Shown here: piece after piece, positions 20,229-29,783 of the stretch
Layout of the letters: every line of letters starts with the position of its first letter
Numbering within the stretch: position 1 is the stretch's first letter
Origin: an uncultured Caldilineaceae bacterium
GTDB lineage: Bacteria > Chloroflexota > Anaerolineae > Caldilineales > Caldilineaceae
Reading direction: 5' to 3'
Assembly: GCA_951813625.1 (NCBI GenBank)
Contig: CATOTS010000026.1
Coordinates: forward strand, 27,114-91,113
DNA length: 64,000 bases
Made by a program: the position numbers and the translations under genes
The notes under the pieces: model-generated
Told to the model about the DNA's origin: nothing
The model's input: only the letters and a program-made list of their open reading frames with translations
Databases searched by the model: none

Positions 20229-22979
20229 ATGTTGCTACGTATGCCGGTTTCGCTGTGGGTCGTCCTCTTCATTGCATTGGCGGCAGTGATCCTTGCGGGG
20301 CCGCTCTGGGAACTGTCCGGGCTACCCGGCGGCGACGCTGATGCACTTGTACATATCCACCGCAGCGGAGCTGTCTACCGGGCCTTCGAGCAGGGCGTTC
20401 TTTGGCCTCGCTGGTTCCCCGACGTTTACGGCGGGCTTGGCTCGCCCGCGTTCCATCATTATAGCCCAGGTCTTTATTGGCTGGTAGCCGCGGTCCATTG
20501 GACAGGCCTCGGTTTGGATCAGGCCCTGAAACTGGTAATGACGGCTGGCTTCATCCTTGCAGGATTGGGCGCTTTCGCCTGGCTTCGCCACGTTTTCAGC
20601 ACGGAAGCGAGTCTGGCAGGGTCGGCTCTCTATCTCTTCTTTCCGTTTGTCTGGGCTCGTGAATTCTTTTCTCCAGATCCATTCGGTGGAGCCTACCCCA
20701 AGCTCTTGGCCCTTCTGCTTCTGCCGGTCTGTTTGTGGTCCATCGCCGCGCTACATCAGCAGGGTCGTCTACGCAACTGGCTTGCGTCGTGCGTCTCACT
20801 AACTGCGCTGGTCTATATCCACAACCTTTCCGCCATGATGGGAGCGAGCATCTTTTTCCTCTTCTGGGTGCTCCTGGCTGTTGGCTATCGCAGGCCGGAA
20901 GGCCTTCTTCGCTGCACCGCTGCTGCGCTTGTGGCAGCACTAATCTCTGCAGCCTTCTGGCTGCCGGCGATTGCCGATCTGCCCTACGTGCAGAGCGAAA
21001 ACGTGCGGGAGGGTTATTTCGAATTCGACAGACATTTCCTGGAATTTCAGCAACTCTTCAGCTTTCAAACACCCGTCTTGGACAGCCGGAATGGCAACCC
21101 TCTAACGCCGATCCTGACTTTTGGGGCTGCGTCATGGTTGGCCCTTGTTGCCGGGCTCGCCGGTCTGTTTTTTGCGGGCCGAAGTGAAAGACGCGTGTGG
21201 GGCATGGCTGGACTCATCTCTGTCCTGGCTATGCTGGCTCTCACCCAGCAACAGACGGAGCGCGTGTGGGAAAACGTTTCTGCTCTGGGCTACCTTCAAT
21301 TTCCCAATCGTTTTCTGGCGGTCGCGTCGCTCTGCGCGTTGCCGGTTACCGCACTGGCTATTGATGTATGGCCGGTTCGTATGCGCTGGTTGCCGGGCGC
21401 TGTCCTGGTCACGGTCCTCTCCTTGACACTGTTCCCGTACCTCTTCCCAGCCCATACACTGACTGTGCATCCCCCCTACCCGGCGAGATCACTAACCGCC
21501 GAGGAAACTCGCTCGCTTGAACAGGCACAAAACTTATGGGGAATGACGACCAGCAACGAATTTCTCGTTCGAGGGGCGGACCTGAGCGTCGCCACCGGCG
21601 AGGCGCCGGCGCCGAGCGCAACGGAGCCGTCATGGACTACGCCCCATAGGTTCGTCGTCGACCTCTCCGAACTGGCGGAACCGATGCTGCTTCGAATGCA
21701 CTACCACCCGGGCTGGAGCGCAGGCGACCGGGCTACCCTTTCATCGGGGCCAGTGGGCTGGATGCAGCTGTCTGGGGTGAGCAACTCCGGCAAGTTCTTG
21801 GAAATTCGATGGGAGGGCACTGTCGCTCAACGCTGGGGCGAAAGGTTGAGTCTTTTGGGTCTCATCGCTCTGGTAGTCGGCTTCGCCCACCAGGTAATCT
21901 GGCGCCTCTCTATGGGCAGGCGGCGCTTGGCGGGCAGCAGCGAATTGGGGGGCGAAGAACGGGGTTTTGTGTCTCAGTCTTCAACGCTTGCTCTGGGCGC
22001 CATGGCAGGCTGCCTACTCTTATTCACCGTGACCCGCATTGCGTTCGATCGGTTCGGCGGAGGACCATTCTTGCTAAACTCTCCTCCCGGCCAGTTGGTG
22101 TTTCCCGTAGAAGGACAGCCGACAGCAATTGGGGAGGCCAACGCTTCCCAGGTAACCCTTCTGGGCTGGGAAATGTTGAGCAGCGAAGCGCCAAAAGCCG
22201 GCGGGCGGGTAAGAGTACGACTGTTTTGGCAGCCGCAAGGACCCATAAATGAAGAACTGCTAAGTTTCCTGCATCTTTATGTACCAGCATTGCAGCGGTC
22301 ATGGGCAGTCGAAAACCGGGGTGTGGCCCGGCCGGACACCCAGTGGTGGGATCCAACCAAATACTACGTAGACGATCTGCTCCTTTTTTTGCCGGATGAT
22401 TTGCCGCCGGCGAACTATTCGCTTGTCGCAGGCATGGTCTCGTCCTCCGGCGAAAGATTAACTGTGCCCGGGTCGGAAGATAACCTGCTTTACCTGAGAA
22501 CTCTTGATGTCGCGCCGATTCGGCCCGGGTTCATGCAGCGAATGAGGCCCGCTATCGAAACGCCGGCAGCAACCGATGACGGCCTGCGTCTGCAAGGCTA
22601 CGAACTATTAACGGCGACAGAGTCGCCTACGCTGCGCCTCTTCTGGGAGACTGGCGAAGGCGTCTCCAACAACTGGATAACCTATGTCCATATGCACGAC
22701 AATGGGGGAGAACGTGTTGCACAGTTTGACGGACCGCCAATAGCCGGCCTGCAACCGACCAGCCAGTGGCACGATAATGCATTGTACATAGACCGCCGCC
22801 GGCTGGACCTGCCCAAAGATCTCGAGCCCGGCGAATACCTGTTGCGCATCGGGATGTACGATCGCGTCAGCGGCGAGAGGCTGCCGTTCCAACCAGACGA
22901 CAACACCCAAGGCAACTTCGAAAACGGCCAGTTGCTGGTCCCCGTCACCATCGAGCCCTCCAGCATTGGGCCCGACTGA
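20229..22979 (+). CDS. array A paralogue 1: GT-C-like membrane protein with beta-rich tail
   Basis: About 916 residues. The N-terminal half has 10-12 membrane spans; the first extracytoplasmic loop holds 'GGDADALVHIHRSGAVYRA' and 'WPRWFPDVYGGLGSPAFHHY', as in the PTPS-related/YfhO-like membrane family. After the last of the main spans comes a soluble section with 'HYHPGWSAGDRATLSSGP', one more membrane span, then two beta-rich modules: 'VTLLGWEMLSSEAP...RVRVRLFWQ' and 'LRLQGYELL...TLRLFWE', the second containing 'PTSQWHDNALYIDRRRLDLP'. Function is inferred only: glycan transfer or assembly at the outer face of the membrane. The start could also be the ATG at 20241. The stop overlaps the upstream open frame of paralogue 2. 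Confidence 0.82.
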   Translation: MLLRMPVSLWVVLFIALAAVILAGPLWELSGLPGGDADALVHIHRSGAVYRAFEQGVLWPRWFPDVYGGLGSPAFHHYSPGLYWLVAAVHWTGLGLDQALKLVMTAGFILAGLGAFAWLRHVFSTEASLAGSALYLFFPFVWAREFFSPDPFGGAYPKLLALLLLPVCLWSIAALHQQGRLRNWLASCVSLTALVYIHNLSAMMGASIFFLFWVLLAVGYRRPEGLLRCTAAALVAALISAAFWLPAIADLPYVQSENVREGYFEFDRHFLEFQQLFSFQTPVLDSRNGNPLTPILTFGAASWLALVAGLAGLFFAGRSERRVWGMAGLISVLAMLALTQQQTERVWENVSALGYLQFPNRFLAVASLCALPVTALAIDVWPVRMRWLPGAVLVTVLSLTLFPYLFPAHTLTVHPPYPARSLTAEETRSLEQAQNLWGMTTSNEFLVRGADLSVATGEAPAPSATEPSWTTPHRFVVDLSELAEPMLLRMHYHPGWSAGDRATLSSGPVGWMQLSGVSNSGKFLEIRWEGTVAQRWGERLSLLGLIALVVGFAHQVIWRLSMGRRRLAGSSELGGEERGFVSQSSTLALGAMAGCLLLFTVTRIAFDRFGGGPFLLNSPPGQLVFPVEGQPTAIGEANASQVTLLGWEMLSSEAPKAGGRVRVRLFWQPQGPINEELLSFLHLYVPALQRSWAVENRGVARPDTQWWDPTKYYVDDLLLFLPDDLPPANYSLVAGMVSSSGERLTVPGSEDNLLYLRTLDVAPIRPGFMQRMRPAIETPAATDDGLRLQGYELLTATESPTLRLFWETGEGVSNNWITYVHMHDNGGERVAQFDGPPIAGLQPTSQWHDNALYIDRRRLDLPKDLEPGEYLLRIGMYDRVSGERLPFQPDDNTQGNFENGQLLVPVTIEPSSIGPD

Positions 22980-23004
22980 CACTGACCCCACTAAAGGGTG
23001 CACT

Positions 23005-25701
23005 TTGCCACTTAGACTTCCGGTAAACCTGAGCGCGATCCTCTTCATCGCCCTCCTGACCTTGCTTCTTTCTGGTCCGTTCTGGCAGCAAAGCGGTCTG
23101 CCAGCGAACGCCATAGACCAGTTACAGCATGTGCACCGCATGGCAGCCATGGAGCGATCGTTTGAACAGGGCGTCTATTGGCCCCGCTGGTTTCCCGCCG
23201 TATACAATGGACTCGGAGCTCCCGTTTTCCATCACTATGCTCCCGGTCTATATTGGTTGGTTGCCGCCGTTCATCGAACTGGTATCGGGCTGGATCAGGC
23301 ACTGAAGTTGGTAGTTACGGTCGCGATTCTCCTCGCCGGGTTCGGCGTATACGGCTGGTTGCGCTACGCGTTCAGCCCTGTGGCGAGTCTGGCGGGCGCC
23401 GCCCTCTATCTACTGCATCCTCATATTCTGACCCGCTCATACTACTATGTGGGCGCCTACCCCCGTCTTCTGGCGCTATTGCTCCTGCCAGTCTGCCTCT
23501 GGGCCTTTACCGCGCTCCACGCGCGCTCGCGCATCCGTAACTGGCTGGCGGCAATCCTCTCTTTGACAGCACTCATCTTCAGCCACACGCTTCTGGCAAT
23601 GATAGGAGCGGCTGTACTAGCATGCTTCTGGTTGTTCCTTGCAATTGGCTACCGCCGGCTTGACGGTCTAATGCGCTGCGCCTCGGCGGCGCTCCTGGCA
23701 GCGTTCCTGTCAGCCGGCTTCTGGCTGCCCTCTTTGGCAGACCTCGACCTGGTAAGCATTGAAGGAGCTCGTATCGGTCCCTTCCACTACAGCATCCACT
23801 TCCTCGACTGGTGGCAACTGTTCAGTTTCCCGTCTCTCATGTTGGACAGTCGCGCCGGCAACCCCTTGATGCCGCTGAACACCTTGGGTTTCGGCGTAGT
23901 ATCGTGGGCGGCCTTGCTGGCGGGTCTGGTCAGTCTATTCTTCGTTTCACGATCGGAACGCCGATACTGGGGCCTTGCCGGTGTGCTCTTTTCCATGTCC
24001 ATGATCATGCTGACTATGCAGCTGTCAGAGCCTCTGTGGGCCGCAGTTCCAGGGCTCAGCATGGTTCAATTTCCATTTCGATTTCTCTCTATCGCTCCTC
24101 TCGGCATCCTGCCCGCTGCCGCTGTTACCGTTGACGCATGGCCGACATTCCGTCGTTGGCTGCCTGCCCTCGGTATTATTATTGCCTCATTTCTAACTGT
24201 CTTCCCATACCTGTTTCCTGCACATACGTCACTCTCGCCGAACGTGAAAGTAAGTTCCTTGACCGCCGAGGACACACGCACATTTGAACAGACAACTTTC
24301 GCTTGGGGTACCACTGTAAGCGGCGAATTCTTGCTCCGAGGCGCAGACATGAGCGTCATAAACGGCCAGACGCCTGAACCCGTCGCCATTCTGCCGCTGT
24401 GGCATTCTCCCCACGAGGCGTCAGTTGATCTTTCTGAGCGGGCACAACCACAACTAATCCGTCTTCACTTTCATCCCGGCTGGAGCGCCGGACAACGAGC
24501 ATCTCTGACCCCCGGTCCTGCAGGCTGGACGCAAGTTGCCGACGCCACAGATTCCGAACAGCAATTGGTTATTCGCTGGGAGGGTACTCCCGCGCAACGT
24601 TGGGGCGAAGGGCTAAGTCTAGTTGGCCTGATTATGACTGTGGGAGGCCTGCTATGTATTTTGCTTTTGCGCCGTGAGGAAGAGGAGGAGAGCGAACAAC
24701 GAATGCCTTTTGCATCCCGACAATTGAGCGCGATGGTCGGCTGCGTCCTCATTCTCGTGGGCGCGCGATATACCTTCGATCTCTCCTCCGGAGGGCCATT
24801 CCTGCGCCACTCGCCGCCTGGGCAGCTGGCTCTTGCAGTAGATGGGCAACAGAAGACCATAGGAGACCCATTCTCGACACAGGTGACGCTCCTTGGCTGG
24901 CAAATGGTCAGTGGATCCAATCCAAGACCAGGCGGGGCGGTCAGAGTACGGCTATACTGGCAAGGACAGGGCCGAATCACCGATGAGTTACACAGCTTTG
25001 TACATCTCTACACGCCCTCCATGCAGCGTTCCTGGGCAGTCGAAAACGTAGGAATTGGTGGCCGTCCTGACTCCCAATTCTGGGACCCGGCCAAGTACTA
25101 CGTGGACGACCTGCGGCTCATACTTCCGGTAGACCTGCCGCCGGTCACCTATACGCTCGTCGCCGGGATGTTCACCTCCGATGGCGAAAGAGTCATCGTA
25201 CCCTCTTCAACAGATAACATGCTGCACTTGAGAACGCTTGATGTCGCTCCAAAGCGTCCCGGCATCTTTCAAGGGGAGCGCCCAACAACCAGAGCGGGCG
25301 CCGCCACTGATGACGGCCTGCGCCTGCAGGGCTACGATTTCATGCCGCAGGCGGGAGGGACGACAGTGCGCTTCTTCTGGGATAGCGGCAAAGGAATTTC
25401 CCATGACTGGATCACATACATCCATCTGCACGATTCAAGCGGCGGACGCATCGCACAGTTTGATGGCCCTGCACTGGCGGGACTGGTTCCAACCAGCCAG
25501 TGGCACACGACTGCGCTCTACATTGACCGCAGAGAACTCGGCCTACCAGCGGAACTCGCGCCGGGAAACTACATGTTTCGTATAGGACTGTACGATCCTA
25601 CCAGTGGAGTGAGGCTGCCGCTACTACCGGATGACAAAATGCACGACAACTTTGAAGACGGACAACTGCTGATTCCCTTAACGATTTCGCCTCCGAAATA
25701 A
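23005..25701 (+). CDS. array A paralogue 2: GT-C-like membrane protein with beta-rich tail
   Basis: About 898 residues, homologous to its neighbours along the whole length. The first loop reads 'NAIDQLQHVHRMAAMERS' and 'WPRWFPAVYNGLGAPVFHHY'; the soluble section has 'HFHPGWSAGQRASLTPGP', followed by a span, an acidic 'REEEEESEQRM' cytoplasmic patch, and two beta-rich modules ('VTLLGWQMVSGSNP' and 'LRLQGYDFMPQ'). The TTG at 23005 is preferred to the TTG at 22966: AAAGGG lies a few bases upstream and the tail before the first span then matches the paralogues. No ATG is available. It lies 25 bases after paralogue 1, so the genes are in one operon. Confidence 0.82.
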   Translation: MPLRLPVNLSAILFIALLTLLLSGPFWQQSGLPANAIDQLQHVHRMAAMERSFEQGVYWPRWFPAVYNGLGAPVFHHYAPGLYWLVAAVHRTGIGLDQALKLVVTVAILLAGFGVYGWLRYAFSPVASLAGAALYLLHPHILTRSYYYVGAYPRLLALLLLPVCLWAFTALHARSRIRNWLAAILSLTALIFSHTLLAMIGAAVLACFWLFLAIGYRRLDGLMRCASAALLAAFLSAGFWLPSLADLDLVSIEGARIGPFHYSIHFLDWWQLFSFPSLMLDSRAGNPLMPLNTLGFGVVSWAALLAGLVSLFFVSRSERRYWGLAGVLFSMSMIMLTMQLSEPLWAAVPGLSMVQFPFRFLSIAPLGILPAAAVTVDAWPTFRRWLPALGIIIASFLTVFPYLFPAHTSLSPNVKVSSLTAEDTRTFEQTTFAWGTTVSGEFLLRGADMSVINGQTPEPVAILPLWHSPHEASVDLSERAQPQLIRLHFHPGWSAGQRASLTPGPAGWTQVADATDSEQQLVIRWEGTPAQRWGEGLSLVGLIMTVGGLLCILLLRREEEEESEQRMPFASRQLSAMVGCVLILVGARYTFDLSSGGPFLRHSPPGQLALAVDGQQKTIGDPFSTQVTLLGWQMVSGSNPRPGGAVRVRLYWQGQGRITDELHSFVHLYTPSMQRSWAVENVGIGGRPDSQFWDPAKYYVDDLRLILPVDLPPVTYTLVAGMFTSDGERVIVPSSTDNMLHLRTLDVAPKRPGIFQGERPTTRAGAATDDGLRLQGYDFMPQAGGTTVRFFWDSGKGISHDWITYIHLHDSSGGRIAQFDGPALAGLVPTSQWHTTALYIDRRELGLPAELAPGNYMFRIGLYDPTSGVRLPLLPDDKMHDNFEDGQLLIPLTISPPK

Positions 25702-25810
25702 GCGCCTTGCCCACGCGGCTAACCTGCAGCAGTCGAAAAAGGACAAATTCCCGCGCAGAATCGCATCACTGAAATTCCAGGAAAATTTGACCGGAATCCT
25801 TCACCGCCAT

Positions 25811-28540
25811 ATGATCTTCCGAATGCTGAAGCGCCTCCCTTTGAATTTCTGGGTGATTCTATTTTTTGGACTGCTGGCCCTTCTCCTAACCGGCCCTATG
25901 TGGCGTCTGAGCGGGATTCCTGCGGCCACGGCTGACGCAGATTTTCATTTGCACCGCAGCGCGGCTACATTTCGTGCCTTCGAACAAGGTATCTTCTGGC
26001 CGCGCTGGTTTCCCATAGTCTATAACGGTCTCGGCGCGCCTGTACTTCATCACTATAGCCCCGGTTTCTACTGGTTGGTTGCCTCAATTCACGGAGAAGG
26101 CGTTGGACTGGATCATGCAGTGAAACTTACCGTCACGGCCGCGGTCCTCCTCTCTGGATTCGGCGCATACGCCTGGCTACGGTACGTTTTCAGCCCGGTG
26201 GCAAGCCTTACCGCTGCCGGCCTGTATTTGCTCCACCCTCATATCCTGACGCGTCAACTCTATTTTGAGGGCTCTTACCCTCACCTGCTGGCGCTACTGC
26301 TCCTGCCGGTCTGCCTGTATGCCTTTACCGCACTCCACATTCAGCCGCGCCTTTGGAACTGGGTGGTGGCGGTAGTCTCTTTCACCTCATTGATCTTCCT
26401 CCACCCGAAGGTTGCGCTGGTCGGAGCGGTCATCTTGGCCGCTTATTGTATTGTGTTGGCAGTCAGCTTCCGTCATCCGCGAGGTCCCATTCGTTGTCTT
26501 ATGTCCGCAATACTGGCGGGACTGTTGTCATCTGCCTTTTGGCTGCCGGCATTGATCGACCTGGACTATGTTCAGATAGACAATGCCCAGCAAGGCTTCT
26601 TTCATTTTAGCCAACAATTCTACAATTGGCGGGGCCTGTTCTTGTTTCAATCCCCTTTTCTTGATAGTCGTGCCGGCAACCCGTTGATTCAACTCATCTT
26701 CTTAGGATTTGGCGCAGCCTCGTGGCTAACGCTGGCGGCCGGGCTGACCAGTCTTGCTTTCGTCAGGCACAGAAGGCGTCGGTACTGGGGCATTGGCGGC
26801 GCTCTCTTCGCTCTTGCGATGCTTTTCCTCACGCTCCGGGCCTCTGAACCGTTGTGGGAGACGATTCCAGGCCTGAGTTTGTTTCAATTCCCCTTTCGCT
26901 TTCTGACATTCGCACCACTCGGCTTACTGCCCGTGGCTGCCATGGCGGTAGACGCAGTGCCGGTCGGCCGCCGTTGGCTGCCTGCCCTCAGCTTGGCTCT
27001 CGCTTCATTCCTTACGTTGTTCCCGTATCTCTTCCCTGGCCATACATCACCTGTGCCGGCCGAACCGGTGCAGACCTTGACCGCCCAAGACACGCTCCTG
27101 TACGAAAAGACAAGCAAGGCCTATGGCACAACCGGCGCTAGCGATGAGTTCCTGGTTCAAGGGGCAGACATGGAGGTTGTAACGGGTCGAGTACCAGAGC
27201 CAGACGCAACGCTCTTGGCGTGGCGTTCACCCCACGAAGCTGTCGCGGATCTGGCGGGACAGACCGAACCGATGCTGCTCCGCATGCATTTTCACCCCGG
27301 CTGGAGCGCAGGAAACCGAGCCACGCTGTCGTCGGGCCCCGCCGGTTGGATGCAGGTGACCGAGCTTGGCAACCCGGCACAGCCTCTCGTAATTCGCTGG
27401 GAGGGAACTATCCCCCAGCGCTGGGGCGAATGGTTGAGTCTGCTCGGCCTGCTCGCCTCTATGAGCGGCCTCTCTTTGATAGCAATTCGACGAGGAAGAG
27501 GAGTTGAGCTGGGCAGTACGCGAGAGTTACTAACATCCTACGACTCTCTTCACGTCAGAATTTTGGTCGCATGCGTTCTTCCCCTTGCGATCGTGAGTTA
27601 CGCGATAGACCGGTCCGAGAGAGGGCCATTCTGGTGGAACTCCCCCGCGGGGCAGTTAGCCTTCCCTGTGGAAGGACGGCCCGTGACCTTGGAAGACTCC
27701 GACTTTGGCCGGATAACGCTGCTCGGCTGGCAGACGATGAGTAGTGAGACCCCCAAGCCGGGAGCACTGATAAGGGCGCGACTCTATTGGCAGGGGCGGG
27801 CCCAGGGCAACGCTAGGGTTCACACCTTTTTGCATCTTTACTCACCCTTGACAGGCAGATCATGGGCAGTGGAGAACTGGAAGGTTGACCGACCTGAAGC
27901 TTGGTGGTGGGACCCCGAAAAGTACTACATAGATGATGTACATCTTTTTCTTCCAGACTACCTTCCCCCGACGACCCTTTCTCTTGGTGCAGGACTGTTC
28001 ACGAATGAGAGGGGCAAGTTTATCGTGCCCGGAACCAACGACAACATTGTGCATCTGAGGACTTTCGATTTCGCACCATCGCGCCCGGGCTTCTTTCAGC
28101 AGGAGAGGCCGACCACCAAAGCGCGTGCCGCCACAGATGACGGTCTGCTCCTGCAGGGCTACGATCTGTCGCCTCTGCCGAACGGACCAACTTTAGGCCT
28201 CTTTTGGGAGAGCGGCAACGGCATCGCCAACGACTGGATCACCTACATCCATCTGCACGATCCAAGCGGCGAGCGCATCGCCCAGTTCGACGGGCCTGCT
28301 CTGGAGGGGCTGGTTCCCACCAGCCAGTGGCACACCAACGCACTCTACATCGACCGGCGAGATCTCGACCTGCCTTCCAATCTCACGCCAGGAAACTACA
28401 TGCTTCGCATCGGTCTATATGACCGCTCAACTGGAGAGAGGCTGCCTTTCCATCCTGAAGACGGTACGCAAAGAAACTTTGAAGATGGACAGCTACTTGT
28501 CCCACTCGCCGTCCTTGCCCGAGAAGAAGCTTCCGAATGA
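25811..28540 (+). CDS. array A paralogue 3: GT-C-like membrane protein with beta-rich tail
   Basis: About 909 residues with the same plan. First loop 'ATADADFHLHRSAATFRA' and 'WPRWFPIVYNGLGAPVLHHY'; 'HFHPGWSAGNRATLSSGP'; two C-terminal modules beginning 'ITLLGWQTMSSETP' and 'LLLQGYDLSPLP', the last with 'PTSQWHTNALYIDRRDLDLP' and 'GNYMLRIGLYDRSTGERL'. The ATG at 25811 (or 25823) fits better than a TTG at 25787. The gap to paralogue 2 is 109 bases. All three paralogues keep an Asp seven residues before the H-R pair of the first loop, a candidate catalytic acid. Confidence 0.82.
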   Translation: MIFRMLKRLPLNFWVILFFGLLALLLTGPMWRLSGIPAATADADFHLHRSAATFRAFEQGIFWPRWFPIVYNGLGAPVLHHYSPGFYWLVASIHGEGVGLDHAVKLTVTAAVLLSGFGAYAWLRYVFSPVASLTAAGLYLLHPHILTRQLYFEGSYPHLLALLLLPVCLYAFTALHIQPRLWNWVVAVVSFTSLIFLHPKVALVGAVILAAYCIVLAVSFRHPRGPIRCLMSAILAGLLSSAFWLPALIDLDYVQIDNAQQGFFHFSQQFYNWRGLFLFQSPFLDSRAGNPLIQLIFLGFGAASWLTLAAGLTSLAFVRHRRRRYWGIGGALFALAMLFLTLRASEPLWETIPGLSLFQFPFRFLTFAPLGLLPVAAMAVDAVPVGRRWLPALSLALASFLTLFPYLFPGHTSPVPAEPVQTLTAQDTLLYEKTSKAYGTTGASDEFLVQGADMEVVTGRVPEPDATLLAWRSPHEAVADLAGQTEPMLLRMHFHPGWSAGNRATLSSGPAGWMQVTELGNPAQPLVIRWEGTIPQRWGEWLSLLGLLASMSGLSLIAIRRGRGVELGSTRELLTSYDSLHVRILVACVLPLAIVSYAIDRSERGPFWWNSPAGQLAFPVEGRPVTLEDSDFGRITLLGWQTMSSETPKPGALIRARLYWQGRAQGNARVHTFLHLYSPLTGRSWAVENWKVDRPEAWWWDPEKYYIDDVHLFLPDYLPPTTLSLGAGLFTNERGKFIVPGTNDNIVHLRTFDFAPSRPGFFQQERPTTKARAATDDGLLLQGYDLSPLPNGPTLGLFWESGNGIANDWITYIHLHDPSGERIAQFDGPALEGLVPTSQWHTNALYIDRRDLDLPSNLTPGNYMLRIGLYDRSTGERLPFHPEDGTQRNFEDGQLLVPLAVLAREEASE

Positions 28541-28592
28541 AGCCACTGTCCGACCGACTGACTTCACGCTCCCGCAATCTGGTCGAGACCGT

Positions 28593-28621
28593 TTGAATCT
28601 TTTGCCTCTGCAGGGTATACT
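28593..28621 (+). promoter_or_regulatory. sigma-70-like promoter for the catabolic cluster
   Basis: TTGAAT (28593-28598), 17-base spacer, TATACT (28616-28621). Transcription would start near 28628, giving a leader of about 75 bases before the Ldh-family gene at 28704. It lies in the 163-base gap that separates array A from the catabolic genes. Confidence 0.48.
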
Positions 28622-28703
28622 CTTCCTTGTATGTATGATGAGTTGAAGACGAAAATTTCACTCGCTTTCCATCGTCGACTCCACGAGTTTTCCACAGGAA
28701 GCT

Positions 28704-29762
28704 ATGCAAATGCCTACAATCTCCCACGACAGTTTGAGAGAGTACGGTGCAGCCATCTTTGCCGCCGCCGGCTTTCCCAGCGACCAAGGCCGAGATGTTA
28801 CCAATCACCTCGTGGATTCCAACCTCGTCGGGCACGACTCCCACGGCATCATTCGCCTGCCGCACTATATCTCGGCTGTGCGAGAGGGGACTATGGAGCC
28901 CGTCGGCGACCTCAAAATAGTACGCGAGACGCCGGCATCACTTGTCATTGACGCGCAGCGGATGCAGGGAATCGTTCTGGCCAAGAAGGCCATGGAAATG
29001 GCGGTCCAACGTGCCAAAGAGCACACTTTTGGGGCGGTCGCCGTCCATCGCTCCACGCACATCGGGCGGTTGGGGGCGTTTCCCCCTATCGCCGCTGAAC
29101 AAGACTGTATTGGCCTGCTATTGCTCAATGGCGGCGGCCCATTTACCGCTCCCTTCGGTGGTACTGGGCGCCGCCTTCCGCCCAATCCGCTCGCTTTCAG
29201 CGCGCCGCGCGCAGAAGGCCCGCCCCTGATGCTCGATCTGACGACCAGTATGGTCGCGGGCGGCAAAGTCGATGTGCAACGCGCCCGAGGCCTGCCCACG
29301 CCTGACGACTGGCTGATTGATGCCTCTGGCAACCCAGTGACCGACCCCAATCTCTTTCTGAACGGTGAGGTGGCAATGCTTCCCATGGGCGGCTCAGTCG
29401 GACATAAGGGGTACGGCCTCGGTATGATGGTCGATGCAATCGCCGGCGGGCTCTCCTGGGCCGGTTGCAGCGCGGATCCGCCAACGCGCGGCGCTTCCGG
29501 CTGGATCGCTATCGCCATTCGCATCGAGAGTTTCATCGACGTGGATGAATACAAGCAAGAGATTGAGCGGCTCGTAAACTGGGTCCATTCATCGCCGAGG
29601 TTGCCGGGCGTCGAGCGAATCTACTACCCCGGCGAGATCGAGGAAGAGCGCCGACAGCAACGTCTGGCCGACGGAATTCCAATCGAAGAAAGCACTTGGA
29701 ACCGCATTGTCGAAACTGGGGAAGCCGTCGGCGTCCCCGCCCCGTCAGCAGAAACCAACTAG
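28704..29762 (+). CDS. Ldh-family (malate/L-lactate/sugar-acid) dehydrogenase
   Basis: 352 residues of the type-2 malate/L-lactate dehydrogenase fold, which is not related to classical LDH. Catalytic His in 'GHDSHGIIRLPHYI' (about residue 45), substrate and NAD region 'VHRSTHIGRLGAF', 'NPLAFSAPR', 'LDLTTSMVAGGKV', and the C-terminal 'SVGHKGYGLGMMVDAIAGGL'. These enzymes use NAD(P) to interconvert 2-hydroxy and 2-oxo acids, including ureidoglycolate, sulfolactate and 2,3-diketogulonate. AGGAA precedes the ATG. It is first in a run of ten co-directional genes, so an acid-sugar or hydroxyacid substrate is likely. Confidence 0.88.
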   Translation: MQMPTISHDSLREYGAAIFAAAGFPSDQGRDVTNHLVDSNLVGHDSHGIIRLPHYISAVREGTMEPVGDLKIVRETPASLVIDAQRMQGIVLAKKAMEMAVQRAKEHTFGAVAVHRSTHIGRLGAFPPIAAEQDCIGLLLLNGGGPFTAPFGGTGRRLPPNPLAFSAPRAEGPPLMLDLTTSMVAGGKVDVQRARGLPTPDDWLIDASGNPVTDPNLFLNGEVAMLPMGGSVGHKGYGLGMMVDAIAGGLSWAGCSADPPTRGASGWIAIAIRIESFIDVDEYKQEIERLVNWVHSSPRLPGVERIYYPGEIEEERRQQRLADGIPIEESTWNRIVETGEAVGVPAPSAETN

Positions 29763-29783
29763 CCTATTCAAAAGACCAATATC

